Assembly (NCBI GenBank): GCA_033980235.1
Contig: CM067059.1
Span: 17,122,100-17,186,099, forward strand
DNA: 64,000 nucleotides
Direction of reading: 5' to 3'
Source: Diadema setosum
Taxonomy: Eukaryota; Echinodermata; Echinoidea; Diadematoida; Diadematidae
Made by a program: the position numbers and the translations under genes. The notes beneath the pieces were generated by a model, which was given only the letters and a program-made list of their open reading frames with translations, did not search any database and was not told the DNA's origin. This document shows, in pieces, positions 56,401 through 64,000 of this stretch; position 1 is the stretch's first letter, and each line of letters begins with the position of its first letter.

Positions 56401-59400
56401 TCTGTCATGACCTGGAAGGGGACCTTACTGCAGCCAGGACCAGTCAGTAGTCTGTTCAGTTGTGAGATGGTGCGCTGGCAGACAGCAGGAGGACAGATGT
56501 CCATCTTGCTGACCACCAGAAAGATGGGCACCTGTAGGGCCATGGCTAGACCTAGATGTTCCCTGGTTGTTCCAGCTAGGATGGTAAATCCACATCATAC
56601 TTTGATTCAGGATGCTAATTTTGGACAGTTCAAAACCGGGAAATCTGGCTTGCACACCAGCAATTGAAATAGCCTTACATTCAGTGATGGTGGTAAACAT
56701 TCATTTTCCAGAAAAATACATTGTATATAGCATTCAAAGAAAACTATTGAAATACAAATGATTCTTACAGGTTTTTTGTTGTTGTTGTTGTTGTTGGTTG
56801 TTTTTTTTTTTTTGTTTTTTTTTAGTTCTATATACTATAAGCTATTTTTTTTTCTGATTTTTTGATTGATTGAAAAGACAATTTTACTTGATATCTGAAA
56901 CATGTTCACCAGGTTCAAAATGGGAAGAGTTAGATAAAGAATTATCATCTATGCAGAATACTTTTTACATGGAAAATAGACCAGTACAACCAACATCAGG
57001 TTATAAACCACACAAATATTACAGCAGTCAATGATTTGTCTGTTTCAAGATTTTGGAAACACATGCAAAACATTCACCTATTCCTGTACTGGCGCTGACC
57101 ACTAGCATGGCAAAGTCTGGAGAGTAACCCATAAGGCCAAAGATGGTGGTCTTGATGTACTTCTGATGTCCAGCCAGGTCAAGGAGAGTGATAAGTTTGG
57201 ATGCATTCTCACAAATCTCCTCTGCTGTTAAACACCCTTGTTGAGCATCACAGTAGTTTATTACCTGCATTGATCATGGTTTTGTGTAAGCAAAGCAATA
57301 TTAACATGAAAGTCAGTTCATGCCATATCAAAACATTTTTCTAATGATTATCAAATTTAGATATGTAGATATGTAGATGTGTCAAGATACCAACACCTAT
57401 CCCTGTCCCCTTAATCTTTTTTTTTTTTTTTTTTTTCATTTTTGTCCATCTAAAGGACACTAATGATTTAACCTCTGTTTACATCTATTTATTTATTTAT
57501 TTTTTTTTGTCCACATCATGCCGGTTACATTAAAATGTAGGGCACACACACACACACACACACATACACACACAAACTGCCTCATTCACATGATTATATT
57601 CTTTGTTCACCCATCGTCCCCCTCATCAACCCCTACACATTAGAGGGAAGGACATGGATGGCCTTAGAAATCCTTGATTATTGATTGCTAGCAACAATAG
57701 AAGTTTTCTTTGTGACCTTTTCCCTACCAATGGATGACTGCATTGTTTGTATAGAAATATCCACTATTCAATTCTGCCTTCCTCTTGCATCACTTTCCAC
57801 ATTGACATCCGCACAAACTGAATTGGTGAGTAATAAGCACAGCAAAACTGTGTGCTTAATCTAAACAATACCGCTGTCCAATCTTCCAAAAAATATAGCA
57901 CAAGAAGATGACAAATCAATAAACACCACACCAAAGTGATATTCCATTGTAAGATTTGTTAGTTTTACACTTTGCTTGAATATGGTACAAGTCTCTGCTT
58001 TAAATAACAAGCTTCTGTCCTCTCCTTCCAAAAATGTACTTAGACTCACTTATCTCCGATACATAGAAGTATTCCTCATCTAAAATCAAAGCAAATGTGC
58101 TGTCGTAATACATTCTACACTACTTTAAAATTGGATATTTTCGCCCGACTAATTTTTCGCGCTCATCGGGATAAGGAGTTTTTGCGTGTTTTTAATTCCA
58201 TGGAAACCAGACCTCAACTACTGAAACATATGGCAGGCAAAAATATTTGTTTGCTTTTATTTTCACGCTAGTTTCTGGTTGCGCAAAATGCGCAAAAATT
58301 TCAGCACCGCGAAAATTTCCACTTTTACAGTATCAGACTTTTCAGAAGAACAGCTGTCTTGACGGGATCAACATATTTGAAAACAGTAAGTATTCTATAT
58401 ACATCACAAGTTTAATCCAACCAATATCTAATGTTTGTAATTGAAAAGTTGTACTGATATGGGATGTGTTGCAGTTTTGTAGGATGCAGTCATACCTTCC
58501 CCCTGCTGTTGAATCCAAGCATCTCATGACTTATGCTAGAGGTCCTCCCCGTCTGTATCTCATGTAAATGGCGGAACAAGTTGAGTCTTGCCCTTCCCCT
58601 GCCGTTGTCCAGTTCTCCCTGGGTCAGCACTCCAAGTAGGGTACTCTTGCCTGCCTCAACATTGCCTAGTACTGCTATCCGAAGGTCTATGAACTAAAAT
58701 ACATACAGAGGGAAGAAAGTTAATTCAATTTGGGGGGCTTTGTATGTAAATAAAGAACACTTTCTACTACTCCTTTAAAGGGTGTGTACAGTTCTGGTCG
58801 AGGTGAGGATTTAGCTTTTAACGTTTTGCGAGATATTCAGAAACCACTCTATGAGATGTCAAAGAGCATGCAGTTCTAAGGGGTATCAAAAGTTTATTCG
58901 ATGAAAATCGGTTTTGAAATGGCCGAGATATCCAAAAACAAGGTGAAACAAAGAGATCCTAATAAAGTGGTGGCATGTCGCCTTTTATTATTAGCACTTT
59001 TTTGGATATCTCAGCCATTTGAAAACCAATTTTCATCAAATAAACGTTGAATCCTTCTTAAAATTACATGCTCTTTCATATTTCATAAGAGGCTTTTCAT
59101 TATCTCACTTAGGAATGTTCAAAACATGAATCGCCACCTCAACCAGTACTGTACAGTCCCTTTAAACAACACGACAGAGCTGAATATATCTGAAACTGTT
59201 CGTTTTTAACCACGAGCAGCTAAACATGAAAAAAACAAAACAAAAACAACACCAGAAAGAAGTTTCAGACAGCACTAGGTAGAACCATGTCACATGCAAA
59301 AGTTTAATAGAAGAATACAAAGGACACACGGAGGTCTCACAGAGGATGAAGGAAATAACTATTAGTTATTTCTTCTTAAGCACTTTTACAGGAAACTGAT

Positions 59401-61110
59401 CAGAGCACTGTTACAACAAAAACAACAAACATTTATCTTTATTACAGCTGTATGATGGATACAGTTTGGCTTTGATCTCTTCTTTTTTTTAAGTTTCTTC
59501 TGTATCACATAGGCAGAGTTGTTGTGGTAGAGTGTTCCAGATAACTGATCCAGTGAGAGAATGAGCATATGAAAAAGATGGATATGTACAGGAGTTAGAA
59601 GGAAAGAAGATGACAAGAGCAACAATGAAAAACAAGAAATATAGGATAAACAAGAAGCTTTAGTAAGGAGAAGGAAAGACAAAGGAAATGAAAAGAGAAA
59701 TAGATAGAGACGGAAAAGAATAGGAGAAAAAGGAAGAAGGACAGGTAGAGGGAGAAAGGAAAAACCCAAAGAAAGTGTCACCTGCTGATCATCGGGAACT
59801 CGTCTGACAAGGACTTCACAAGCTTTCTTCTCCACCTCTGCTTCCTCACAGTCAACACATCGTTCCCTCAGAATGGTTGTGGTAGCACCCAGCCTGAAAT
59901 ACATGCAGATCATGGTCAAAAACAAGGCAAGTGCCATAATGTGTCTCGCCCATTCGCATACAAGAAATTGTACACGAATGGGATATAACAGATAATAAAA
60001 AGAGATATAACAGATAAAGAGATATAAAAGGGTAAAAATTTATGGCAAAAAAGAAACGTGCCATAAAAACTTATCATTGGGCCCTTAAAGTTCGTTGACC
60101 ACTGCCTGTGACCTTTGACCTTGTGGTGACCATCCACTCCCCAAGGGACAATCTACCATCCAAGTTTGGTCACAAACGGACCTATGGATCAAAAGTTATG
60201 ACCCATAATAGAAACGCACCATAAAAACTTAACATTGGGCTCTAAAAGTTCGTTGACCCAGGCTTGTGACCATTGACCTTGTGGTGACCATCCACTCCCC
60301 AAGAGACATCTAACATCCAAGTTTAGTCACAAATGGAGTTATGGATCAAAAGTTATGACCCATAATAGAAATGCACCATGAAAACTTAACATTGGGCCCT
60401 AAAGTTCATTGACCCCTGCCTGTAAGCTTTGACCTTGAGGTGACCTTCATATATGGTAAAATGTGAAACTTTGTATGACCCCTCATCCCTCGAAGTTTGA
60501 TTTCAATTGAAGCCCAGAGTAAAGAGTTATTGAAGTTTTTGTAGCGTTACGAACAGACGATGGACAGATGGACAGACGACGCACGGACAGACGCCGCAGG
60601 CGATCCCTTAGTCTCCCCTCACCTCCAGTGGGCTCGACAAAAAACAACTATGCCAAACTGTCAGCACATCTTTCTCTCGTGCATTTTACTCTATGATGGG
60701 GGAAAATATTGTAACCACATCATTTCTATGTTTGCTTTGCAACATTCTTGAAGAATTTTAATACAAAATCCAAACCGTTTTGAATGACAAGTGAAGAATG
60801 TGTACTCATATGACATTGCTTTAGGCTTAGGAAGAGCACCCACAGCACTGTCTACCAGTTTTGTAACAGGTATTACTAAATGCTCTGCATGTCAACATTT
60901 AATAATTTTCCATCTCTTTTCCTACCGGTTAGCCATCTTGTTGAGGGTGTCCAGAGATGCGTCCAGCTCCTCCTGAGTGAGGCCAGCCAACATCCCATTG
61001 TCCTCTACTCCAATCTCATAGATGGCCTCTCCTTGTCCTTCACGTAACCTCCATTTCATCTGGGTCACTAGGTGCTCAAAGCGGGTTTTAGAGGGGTTCA
61101 CCAACTTAAG
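40572..61110 (-). CDS. GTPBP2: GTP-binding protein 2 (GTPBP2-type translational GTPase), ten exons, N-terminal exon not seen
   Basis: Exons (high to low coordinate): 61110-60926, 59893-59782, 58693-58496, 57264-57078, 56575-56359, 55419-55284, 51334-51276, 47953-47785, 42706-42545, 40730-40572 (TGA). All nine introns are GT-AG and every junction keeps phase, giving 1584 nt, or 527 residues plus stop. GTPase motifs visible in the partial protein: G1 GNVEAGKST (109-117), G3 DLAGH (194-198), G4 SKMD (249-252). The elongation-factor-like beta-barrel domains follow, ending FSIAAVER. The family is related to EF1A/eRF3. Mammalian GTPBP2 works with Pelota in rescue of stalled ribosomes in the cytosol. 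The match to GTPBP2 rather than GTPBP1 rests on the blocks [18 protein letters not shown] and [20 protein letters not shown]. Vertebrate GTPBP2 is about 600 residues, so 50-75 N-terminal residues are missing here, probably on an exon beyond 64000. No frame breaks were seen. The identification is from remembered family sequence, not a search. Confidence 0.95.
41360..41453. repeat. (TA)n microsatellite with GATATA interruptions
   Basis: About 55 bases of pure TA, then AGATATAGATATA variants. It lies in the GTPBP2 intron next to the last exon. Confidence 0.95.
41649..41739. repeat. S1 repeat, copy 3
   Basis: TTTAACCCAGGACATG is at the left, GCATTTCCCATGGACACTTG in the core and GACTCGTCTTAACAGG at the right. 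It is more diverged than copy 2. Confidence 0.78.
42545..42706 (-). CDS. GTPBP2: GTPBP2 exon i
   Basis: The acceptor is TTCACCAG and the donor GTAAGT. The 54 codons begin [20 protein letters not shown], pass through [12 protein letters not shown] and end at DMDK. This is the last beta-barrel domain. Confidence 0.94.
43665..46478. mobile_element. Inner TA-flanked element carrying a satellite array
   Basis: The terminal inverted repeats are CAGTCAAACTCGGATACCTC at 43665 and its complement GAGGTATCCGAGTTTGACTG ending at 46478. TA lies immediately outside both ends (43663-43664 and 46479-46480). The ends are near-perfect over at least 22 bases. Between them lie a 71-bp satellite array and about 1 kb of unique sequence. 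No transposase is recognised, so it is non-autonomous or its transposase is lost. Confidence 0.8.
43963..45415. repeat. 71-bp satellite, about 20 diverged copies
   Basis: Each unit contains GTCGGATGTTTGC, GAAATGAATAACGGTAAC, TTCGGCTCCGTA and GATGCTAAAATAAAT at regular spacing. One counted unit is 71 bases. Neighbouring units differ by substitutions and small indels, so the array is old. Confidence 0.88.
47115..47706. repeat. TIR element related to the TTTTCGC MITE group, with an internal insert
   Basis: The left end TACTGTGAACATCAATATTT and right end AAATTTCGGCATTCACAGTA are imperfect inverted repeats. ATTTTTCGCGCTCGC recurs near the left end and its complement near 47650-47690. A segment at 47210-47580 with GCGTGAGACT-type motifs appears inserted. 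Confidence 0.65.
47785..47953 (-). CDS. GTPBP2: GTPBP2 exon h
   Basis: The acceptor is TTTGCAG and the donor GTGCAG. The product is [19 protein letters not shown], then [20 protein letters not shown] and [11 protein letters not shown]. This is the most conserved beta-barrel block of the GTPBP1/2 family. Confidence 0.95.
48280..49330. repeat. 1-kb palindrome (long inverted repeat) in a GTPBP2 intron
   Basis: Left arm about 48280-48830, right arm about 48875-49330, with a short centre near 48855. Paired blocks: 48362-48420 against 49201-49260 (about 57 of 60 bases), 48310-48330 against 49281-49302, and 48730-48765 against 48961-48995. The left arm is longer because it holds a hairpin insertion at about 48432-48512 that the right arm lacks. 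It is probably a foldback-type mobile element. It lies between exons g and h. Confidence 0.88.
48424..48512. repeat. Nested hairpin insertion inside the left palindrome arm
   Basis: Inverted halves ATGGTTTCGTAC and GTACGAAACCAT flank a GC-rich core GCCGCCGCCGTACGGCGGCG. The other arm shows the uninterrupted sequence (ATCATGCAATTAACTGCGAC), so the empty site is visible in the same molecule. Confidence 0.75.
49370..50620. repeat. GACCTTTGACC repeat family, long copy
   Basis: The ends match those of 16255-16755 (GAAATGTCGCTTTGGCGACT at the left, TTCGTGGCGGAGGCATAAA at the right). The interior has at least five modules of about 150 bp, each with TGACCTTTGACC direct repeats. Near the right end is a (GGAC)n tract at 50513-50570. 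It lies in the GTPBP2 intron between exons g and h, directly beside the 1-kb palindrome. Confidence 0.88.
50770..50902. repeat. 133-bp MITE, TACTGTACGAGCTGAAATTT ends
   Basis: The ends TACTGTACGAGCTGAAATTT and AAATTTCAGCTCGTACAGTA are perfect inverted repeats, and the centre is rich in TTCGCGAA. It lies in the GTPBP2 intron between exons g and h. Confidence 0.85.
51276..51334 (-). CDS. GTPBP2: GTPBP2 exon g (59 nt)
   Basis: This short exon has acceptor TTCTCAG and donor GTACCA. It encodes [19 protein letters not shown] plus a split Arg, the first strands of the beta-barrel domain. It fits exactly between the flanking exons in phase. Confidence 0.92.
51720..53580 (+). mobile_element. Decayed non-LTR retrotransposon fragment (endonuclease-RT linker to RT and thumb)
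   Basis: The frame 51724-52035 and its continuation ([17 protein letters not shown], then [12 protein letters not shown]) form the linker before RT typical of LINEs. After an inserted (ATT/ATC)n tract at 52290-52365 come RT remnants: [31 protein letters not shown], then [17 protein letters not shown]. 53031-53333 is the post-RT region ending with [17 protein letters not shown], a pattern found in many CR1/L2-like elements. Numerous stops and shifts occur. It sits in the GTPBP2 intron between exons f and g, antisense to the gene. Confidence 0.8.
52285..52368. repeat. (ATT/ATC)n trinucleotide tract inside the decayed LINE
   Basis: TTATTATTATCATCATCATC-type repeat of about 80 bases interrupting the RT remnant. 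Confidence 0.9.
55284..55419 (-). CDS. GTPBP2: GTPBP2 exon f
   Basis: The acceptor is ACTTCAG and the donor GTCAGA. The product is [20 protein letters not shown], then [17 protein letters not shown], ending LTEYQ. It carries the G5-like SSV and the linker to the beta-barrel domain. It is 136 nt long (1 + 45 codons). Confidence 0.93.
56359..56575 (-). CDS. GTPBP2: GTPBP2 exon e, G4 exon
   Basis: The acceptor is CCTAG and the donor GTTAGT. The product begins [20 protein letters not shown] and contains SKMD, the guanine-specificity motif. It then runs through [20 protein letters not shown]. The donor was chosen as AA|GTTAGT because the next exon supplies one base, giving Asn. The open frame past this point (into LVTTG...) is intronic. 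Confidence 0.94.
57078..57264 (-). CDS. GTPBP2: GTPBP2 exon d, G3 exon
   Basis: The acceptor is AATGCAG and the donor GTGAAT. The product contains [14 protein letters not shown] then [18 protein letters not shown], the G3/switch-II motif (DxxG-H). Residue AxxGI and the split Gly codon at the end continue in exon e. The length of 187 nt gives phase 1. Confidence 0.95.
58112..58332. repeat. Third member of the TTTTCGC MITE group
   Basis: The left part GGATATTTTCGCCCGACTAA with TTTTTCGCGCTC and the right part GCACCGCGAAAATTTCCAC ending TTTTACAGTA form an imperfect inverted pair. It resembles the elements at 47115 and 50770. Confidence 0.6.
58496..58693 (-). CDS. GTPBP2: GTPBP2 exon c, P-loop exon
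   Basis: The acceptor is TATTTTAG and the donor GTATGA. The 66 codons start [18 protein letters not shown], which is the P-loop that binds nucleotide phosphates. Then come [19 protein letters not shown] and the switch-I region with [14 protein letters not shown]. This exon is the strongest single proof that the locus encodes a GTPase of this family. Confidence 0.96.
58774..59166. repeat. Foldback element with TTTAAAGGG ends
   Basis: The left end TTTAAAGGGTGTGTACAGT and right end ACTGTACAGTCCCTTTAAA are inverted. Internal halves also pair (GATGAAAATCGGTTTTGAAA with its mirror near 59015-59045, and GAGATATCCAAAAA with TTTTTGGATATCTC). It sits in the GTPBP2 intron between exons b and c. Confidence 0.85.
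59782..59893 (-). CDS. GTPBP2: GTPBP2 exon b
   Basis: The acceptor is ATTTCAG and the donor GTGACA. The product runs [12 protein letters not shown] to [11 protein letters not shown]. The ...RVPDDQQ end corresponds to the conserved stretch just before the first GTPase strand. Length 112 nt keeps the frame (1 + 37 codons). Confidence 0.93.
60040..60620. repeat. Dispersed repeat with CATCCAAGTTTGGTCACAAA modules, copy 1
   Basis: An internal module of about 150 bp (TTGTGGTGACCATCCACTCC, GGATCAAAAGTTATGACCC, AACATTGGGC) occurs two to three times. It ends with AGTTTTTGTAGCGTTACG and a GACGG-rich tail. It lies in the GTPBP2 intron between exons a and b. Confidence 0.85.
60926..61110 (-). CDS. GTPBP2: GTPBP2 exon a (residues 1-62 of the visible protein)
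   Basis: The exon follows acceptor ...GTTCCTAG and begins [20 protein letters not shown]. It ends at ...KMAN plus two bases of a split Arg codon before GTAGGA. It opens with a complete codon, so the missing upstream exon should end in phase 0. This is the pre-GTPase region conserved in GTPBP1/2. Confidence 0.93.
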
Positions 61111-62042
61111 CTAGGAACAAGACAGGTGAGAGTAAAGTGAGCTCCACTCATGTTATGAATACAACAATCAACTAGGGTCTTAGCTGTTACAGGTAGTACT
61201 CTACTACTTGTCAGTCCAAAGAAAAAAGAAAAAAAAAAGGGAGAACCCACTACACCTACACCATAACCCTTGCAACTAAAGCCAAACGAAGCCAAACAAA
61301 ACAAAACCCAAGTCTCACAAACTGAAAGCTCTTGAATCTTTTAGACATGGCAAAAAATGAGGAAGAACAGTTACCTGTTAACTTCAGTTTTGTTGCATAC
61401 AATTATGAAACATTACTCCATCTTCTCTGAAGTGCATTTGCGGCATACTTTTAGTTTGTGTTTATGTATGGACACAGTTCAGTGAGTTCATAACATTTTA
61501 ACTGTTACTATGCATCTTTTGCATTATTGGTGAGCAGCAGTCCATGAATCTGACTGTCATTTAGAATAAACATTATGCTTATCTGCTATATTAGTGCCCA
61601 GTCACTAAATTTTTATAACATCAAATATTTGGTGTTATAATTCAATAGGTTTGTGAGCAGAAAAAAGACTGACTGCACACCAACATTATGTGGGACAGCC
61701 AATGTGACTACATTAAATTTTAGACTTAAAAAAAAAAGCCCTAAGCTCTTCAGGAATGGGGGGGGGGGGGGGGGTGGAGGATTTGTTGCTGTTTTTCTTT
61801 TTAAAAAGGGTCAAGTCCATGCAAAGAACAATCTTCTGTTTATTGTGTATCAATCAGAGCTATTATTCATGCAGAAGTTAGATGTACATTTTAGGAAGAT
61901 AAAGTTCAATAATAGTGATTCTGTCCAATTGGGTGAAAAATGCAATTGTGGTATCTAAACCATTAATTATTGATCACAGTTTGTGGCATGAGAACATAAA
62001 GTTCTGATGATAATAAGCTCTGTCTCAAGTCTGCAGCTAGCA

Positions 62043-62139
62043 TTAACTCATTGAGGATGGGCTGATTTTGCTACGTGCAACACACATTTGCCATAGATGC
62101 CTGCCAAAGTATACTTGCGACTAGTCTTCAGTGGGTTAA
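62043..62139. repeat. S1 repeat, copy 4
   Basis: TTAACTCATTGAGGATGG is at the left, CACATTTGCCATAGATGCCT in the core and CTTCAGTGGGTTAA at the right. Confidence 0.77.
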
Positions 62140-62419
62140 CAGAACAATTAAACACCATGTTTAAGTTGGTTTTAGAGAGGGATTGCAAGCACAAATCAAA
62201 TTTCACACTGTTTCGATTTTTCAAAAGATATAAACCCTTACCCTCTAGTATTAAACATTCGTCTTCCACTACACATACACAGTTATGATGAAATAACATG
62301 ACAACCATAGCAGTTTGAGAGCACTTCTTGGCCAAAATCGTTTCCAACCTAATACATTGTATACTAGTGTAACATTGTGGTTTTTGCTAAAAGTTTTGGA
62401 AAGGTACATTGTCCCTCCA

Positions 62420-62755
62420 TGCCATGACCATTGACCTTGTGGTGACCATCCACTCCCCAAGAGACATCTACCATCCAAGTTTGGTCACAAACGGAGTTAT
62501 GGATCAAAAGTTATGACCCATAATAGAAATGCGCCATAAAAACTTAACATTGGGCTCTAAAAGTTCATTGACCCCTTCCTGTGAGCTTTGACCTTGAGGT
62601 GACCCTCATATATGGAAAAATGTGAAACTTTGTATGACCCCTCATCCCTCAAAGTTTGATTGCAATTGAAGCCCAGAGTAAGAGTTGTTGAAGTTTTTGT
62701 AGCGTTACGGACAGATGACGGACGGACGGACGGATGGACGGACGACGATATAGTG
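62420..62755. repeat. Dispersed repeat with CATCCAAGTTTGGTCACAAA modules, copy 2
   Basis: This copy is nearly identical over 330 bp to 60240-60560 in the same orientation, ending in a (GACGG)n tail. It immediately precedes the LINE 5' region. Confidence 0.87.
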
Positions 62756-62879
62756 AGTTTGTATGATTGGAGTACCCATGGAATCATCCTCCTTCAGTAA
62801 TTTTTGAATCTCATTGTTACTGTTTGAAGCTTCAACGGAAATATTATTTGAGTGTACGACAAGCTTACTGTGTTTTAGA

Positions 62880-64000
62880 CATGGCAAGTTGAAACTGTTT
62901 ACACGTCATCCTCCTTGTGTCTACATCACTGTTCATACACGAGGTTTCCCTGCGCATGTCAGATAGCCAGGCGGAACCAAGAAATGTTTACTCCTCACCA
63001 CCGAGTATGGAGAAAGGCAATCCAAATGTAACCAGTGAGCTCAATCAATCTCTGCTGTACAGAAGTATGCCATCTTCTAGTGGCTGCAATGTGTACACTT
63101 ATCATTATACCCACCCTTCATCATACACAATGTCGAGTCTGTTATTATCTTCGTACATTGGAATGGGTCAGTACTCATCTCAGCCTACTGAATCTTGGCA
63201 TTACTTTGAACACCTGCCAGGCTCTTCATCTACACACAAGAAAAAAATTTCAGTGTGTAATTCAATCTACTGCACATCAATGGTACTTCTCGTGAGTTCT
63301 GACAATACTATTTTTGCCTACAAAACCGTCCTGGCCTCGCAAGTCTTCCTTACAATGACTCTAATCAACATGTCAGGTGATGTACAATTAAATCCTGGTC
63401 CCCGTCAACCCAAGTATCCTTGCGGCGTGTGCTCCAGAGCAGCTAGATGGAACCAAGACTGCATCGTATGTGACCATTGTGAAACATGGATGCATAGGAC
63501 ATGTATAGATATGAATGAGGACATGTTTCGCATCCTCTCCAATCATCAATCATATTCCTGGTGTTGTGATAACTGTGGCCTCCCAAATTTTGCTTCCAGC
63601 CTGTTTCTTTTATCAAAGTCCTTTGAAGACAGTAACAGATTTTCTTCCTTATCTGATGAGAGTGAGCACACACCACAGCCAAGCATTAGCAGTAATGAGT
63701 CGACCGACTCCTCTGACTCGTCCTTTATCGGTAACCCACTCCATACTTCATCGCCAGTGTTTAATCAACCAAGTAGTCCCCTGTTCAACCAATGTCATGG
63801 AAGACCTGGGCATGCTGGAAAAGGGAATACCAACTCCTCTAAGAAATTAAAAGTTATGATTTTAAATTGTCAGAGTGTAGTTAATAAGTCATGTATTTTA
63901 CATGAAAGCCTGATTACTCACAAACCACACATTATTATCATGACTGAAACCTGGTTGACACCTAGCATCAACACAAGTGAGTTTCTTCCCGCTGACTACA
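62880..64000 (+). mobile_element. CR1/L2-group non-LTR retrotransposon, 5' end, runs off the window
   Basis: The element contains the ORF starting at 62956. Its 5' boundary lies between 62755 (end of an unrelated GACGG-tailed repeat) and 62956 and cannot be fixed without another copy. The unbroken frame suggests a young insertion compared with the decayed LINE at 51.7 kb. Confidence 0.75.
62956..64000 (+). CDS. 5' part of an intact-looking LINE ORF: leader, 2A-like motif, PHD finger, start of APE endonuclease
   Basis: One frame is open from after the TGA at 62890 to the window edge. The first ATG is at 62956, giving 348 codons. Order: a Ser/Tyr-rich leader of about 110 residues; a hydrophobic stretch (KTVLASQVFLTMTLINM, 63328-63372); the 2A-like motif GDVQLNPGP at 63376-63402; a PHD-type zinc finger with CGVC, CDHC, HRTC and CDNC at 63424-63573; a Ser/Thr-rich linker with HGRPGH; then the start of an APE-like endonuclease (KVMILNCQSVVNK, IIIMTETWL) from 63850. 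2A-like motifs have been reported at the N-terminus of non-LTR retrotransposon ORFs of the purple sea urchin, where they cause ribosome skipping between G and P. The layout fits the CR1/L2 group. RT would lie beyond 64000. The element is antisense to GTPBP2, probably in its first intron. Confidence 0.85.
   Translation, partial: MSDSQAEPRNVYSSPPSMEKGNPNVTSELNQSLLYRSMPSSSGCNVYTYHYTHPSSYTMSSLLLSSYIGMGQYSSQPTESWHYFEHLPGSSSTHKKKISVCNSIYCTSMVLLVSSDNTIFAYKTVLASQVFLTMTLINMSGDVQLNPGPRQPKYPCGVCSRAARWNQDCIVCDHCETWMHRTCIDMNEDMFRILSNHQSYSWCCDNCGLPNFASSLFLLSKSFEDSNRFSSLSDESEHTPQPSISSNESTDSSDSSFIGNPLHTSSPVFNQPSSPLFNQCHGRPGHAGKGNTNSSKKLKVMILNCQSVVNKSCILHESLITHKPHIIIMTETWLTPSINTSEFLPADY

Noticed and set aside
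59386..59781. Long minus-strand open frame continuing past GTPBP2 exon b (183 codons in all)
   Set aside because: Only 59893-59782 matches the family. The rest is a pyrimidine-rich intron that happens to lack stops, and the GTGACA donor with the next exon in phase ends the exon.

Overview
The window looks like a stretch of marine invertebrate deuterostome chromosome, most probably from an echinoderm and perhaps a sea urchin. Evidence for this: spliced genes with GT-AG introns of 0.2 to 6.3 kb, many short foldback and TA-flanked repeats, long poly-G and (TA)n tracts, a BEL/Pao retrotransposon, and a CR1/L2-type LINE with a 2A-like leader of a kind described in sea urchins. The organism call is an inference from content, not from a database match. 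Protein-coding sequence is sparse, and nearly all short open frames are chance.

One gene is clear. A GTPBP2-type translational GTPase lies on the minus strand. Ten coding exons run from 61110 down to the stop codon at 40572, giving 527 residues with all exon junctions in phase. Its N-terminal exon (roughly 50 to 75 residues by comparison with vertebrates) was not found and probably lies beyond 64000. The gene's introns carry most of the repeats in the right half: an antisense LINE 5' end at 62956-64000, repeats rich in TGACCTTTGACC, a 1-kb palindrome at 48.3-49.3 kb, a decayed LINE at 51.7-53.6 kb, and two nested TA-flanked elements at 43.5-46.9 kb that enclose a 71-bp satellite.

The left half holds fragments. 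At 13.86-15.49 kb, minus strand, pieces of the last exons of a secretory-pathway Ca2+-ATPase (ATP2C type) keep splice sites but carry a one-base insertion and in-frame stops, so this is a probable pseudogene. At 17.2-18.6 kb there are exon-like blocks of an unrecognised minus-strand gene. These lie between two inverted copies of a 1-kb repeat (6.2-7.25 kb and 19.97-20.94 kb). At 22.7-24.3 kb there is a cluster of diverged 100-bp repeats and short inverted motifs. At 26.5-28.0 kb there is a candidate solo LTR between microsatellites. At 32.35-35.43 kb there is a broken BEL/Pao element on the plus strand.

The feature most worth following is the LINE at the right edge. It has one unbroken frame of 348 codons to the window end, joining a hydrophobic leader, a 2A-like motif DVQLNPGP, a PHD-type zinc finger and the start of an APE endonuclease. 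The 2A-like motif carries Q where the consensus has E.
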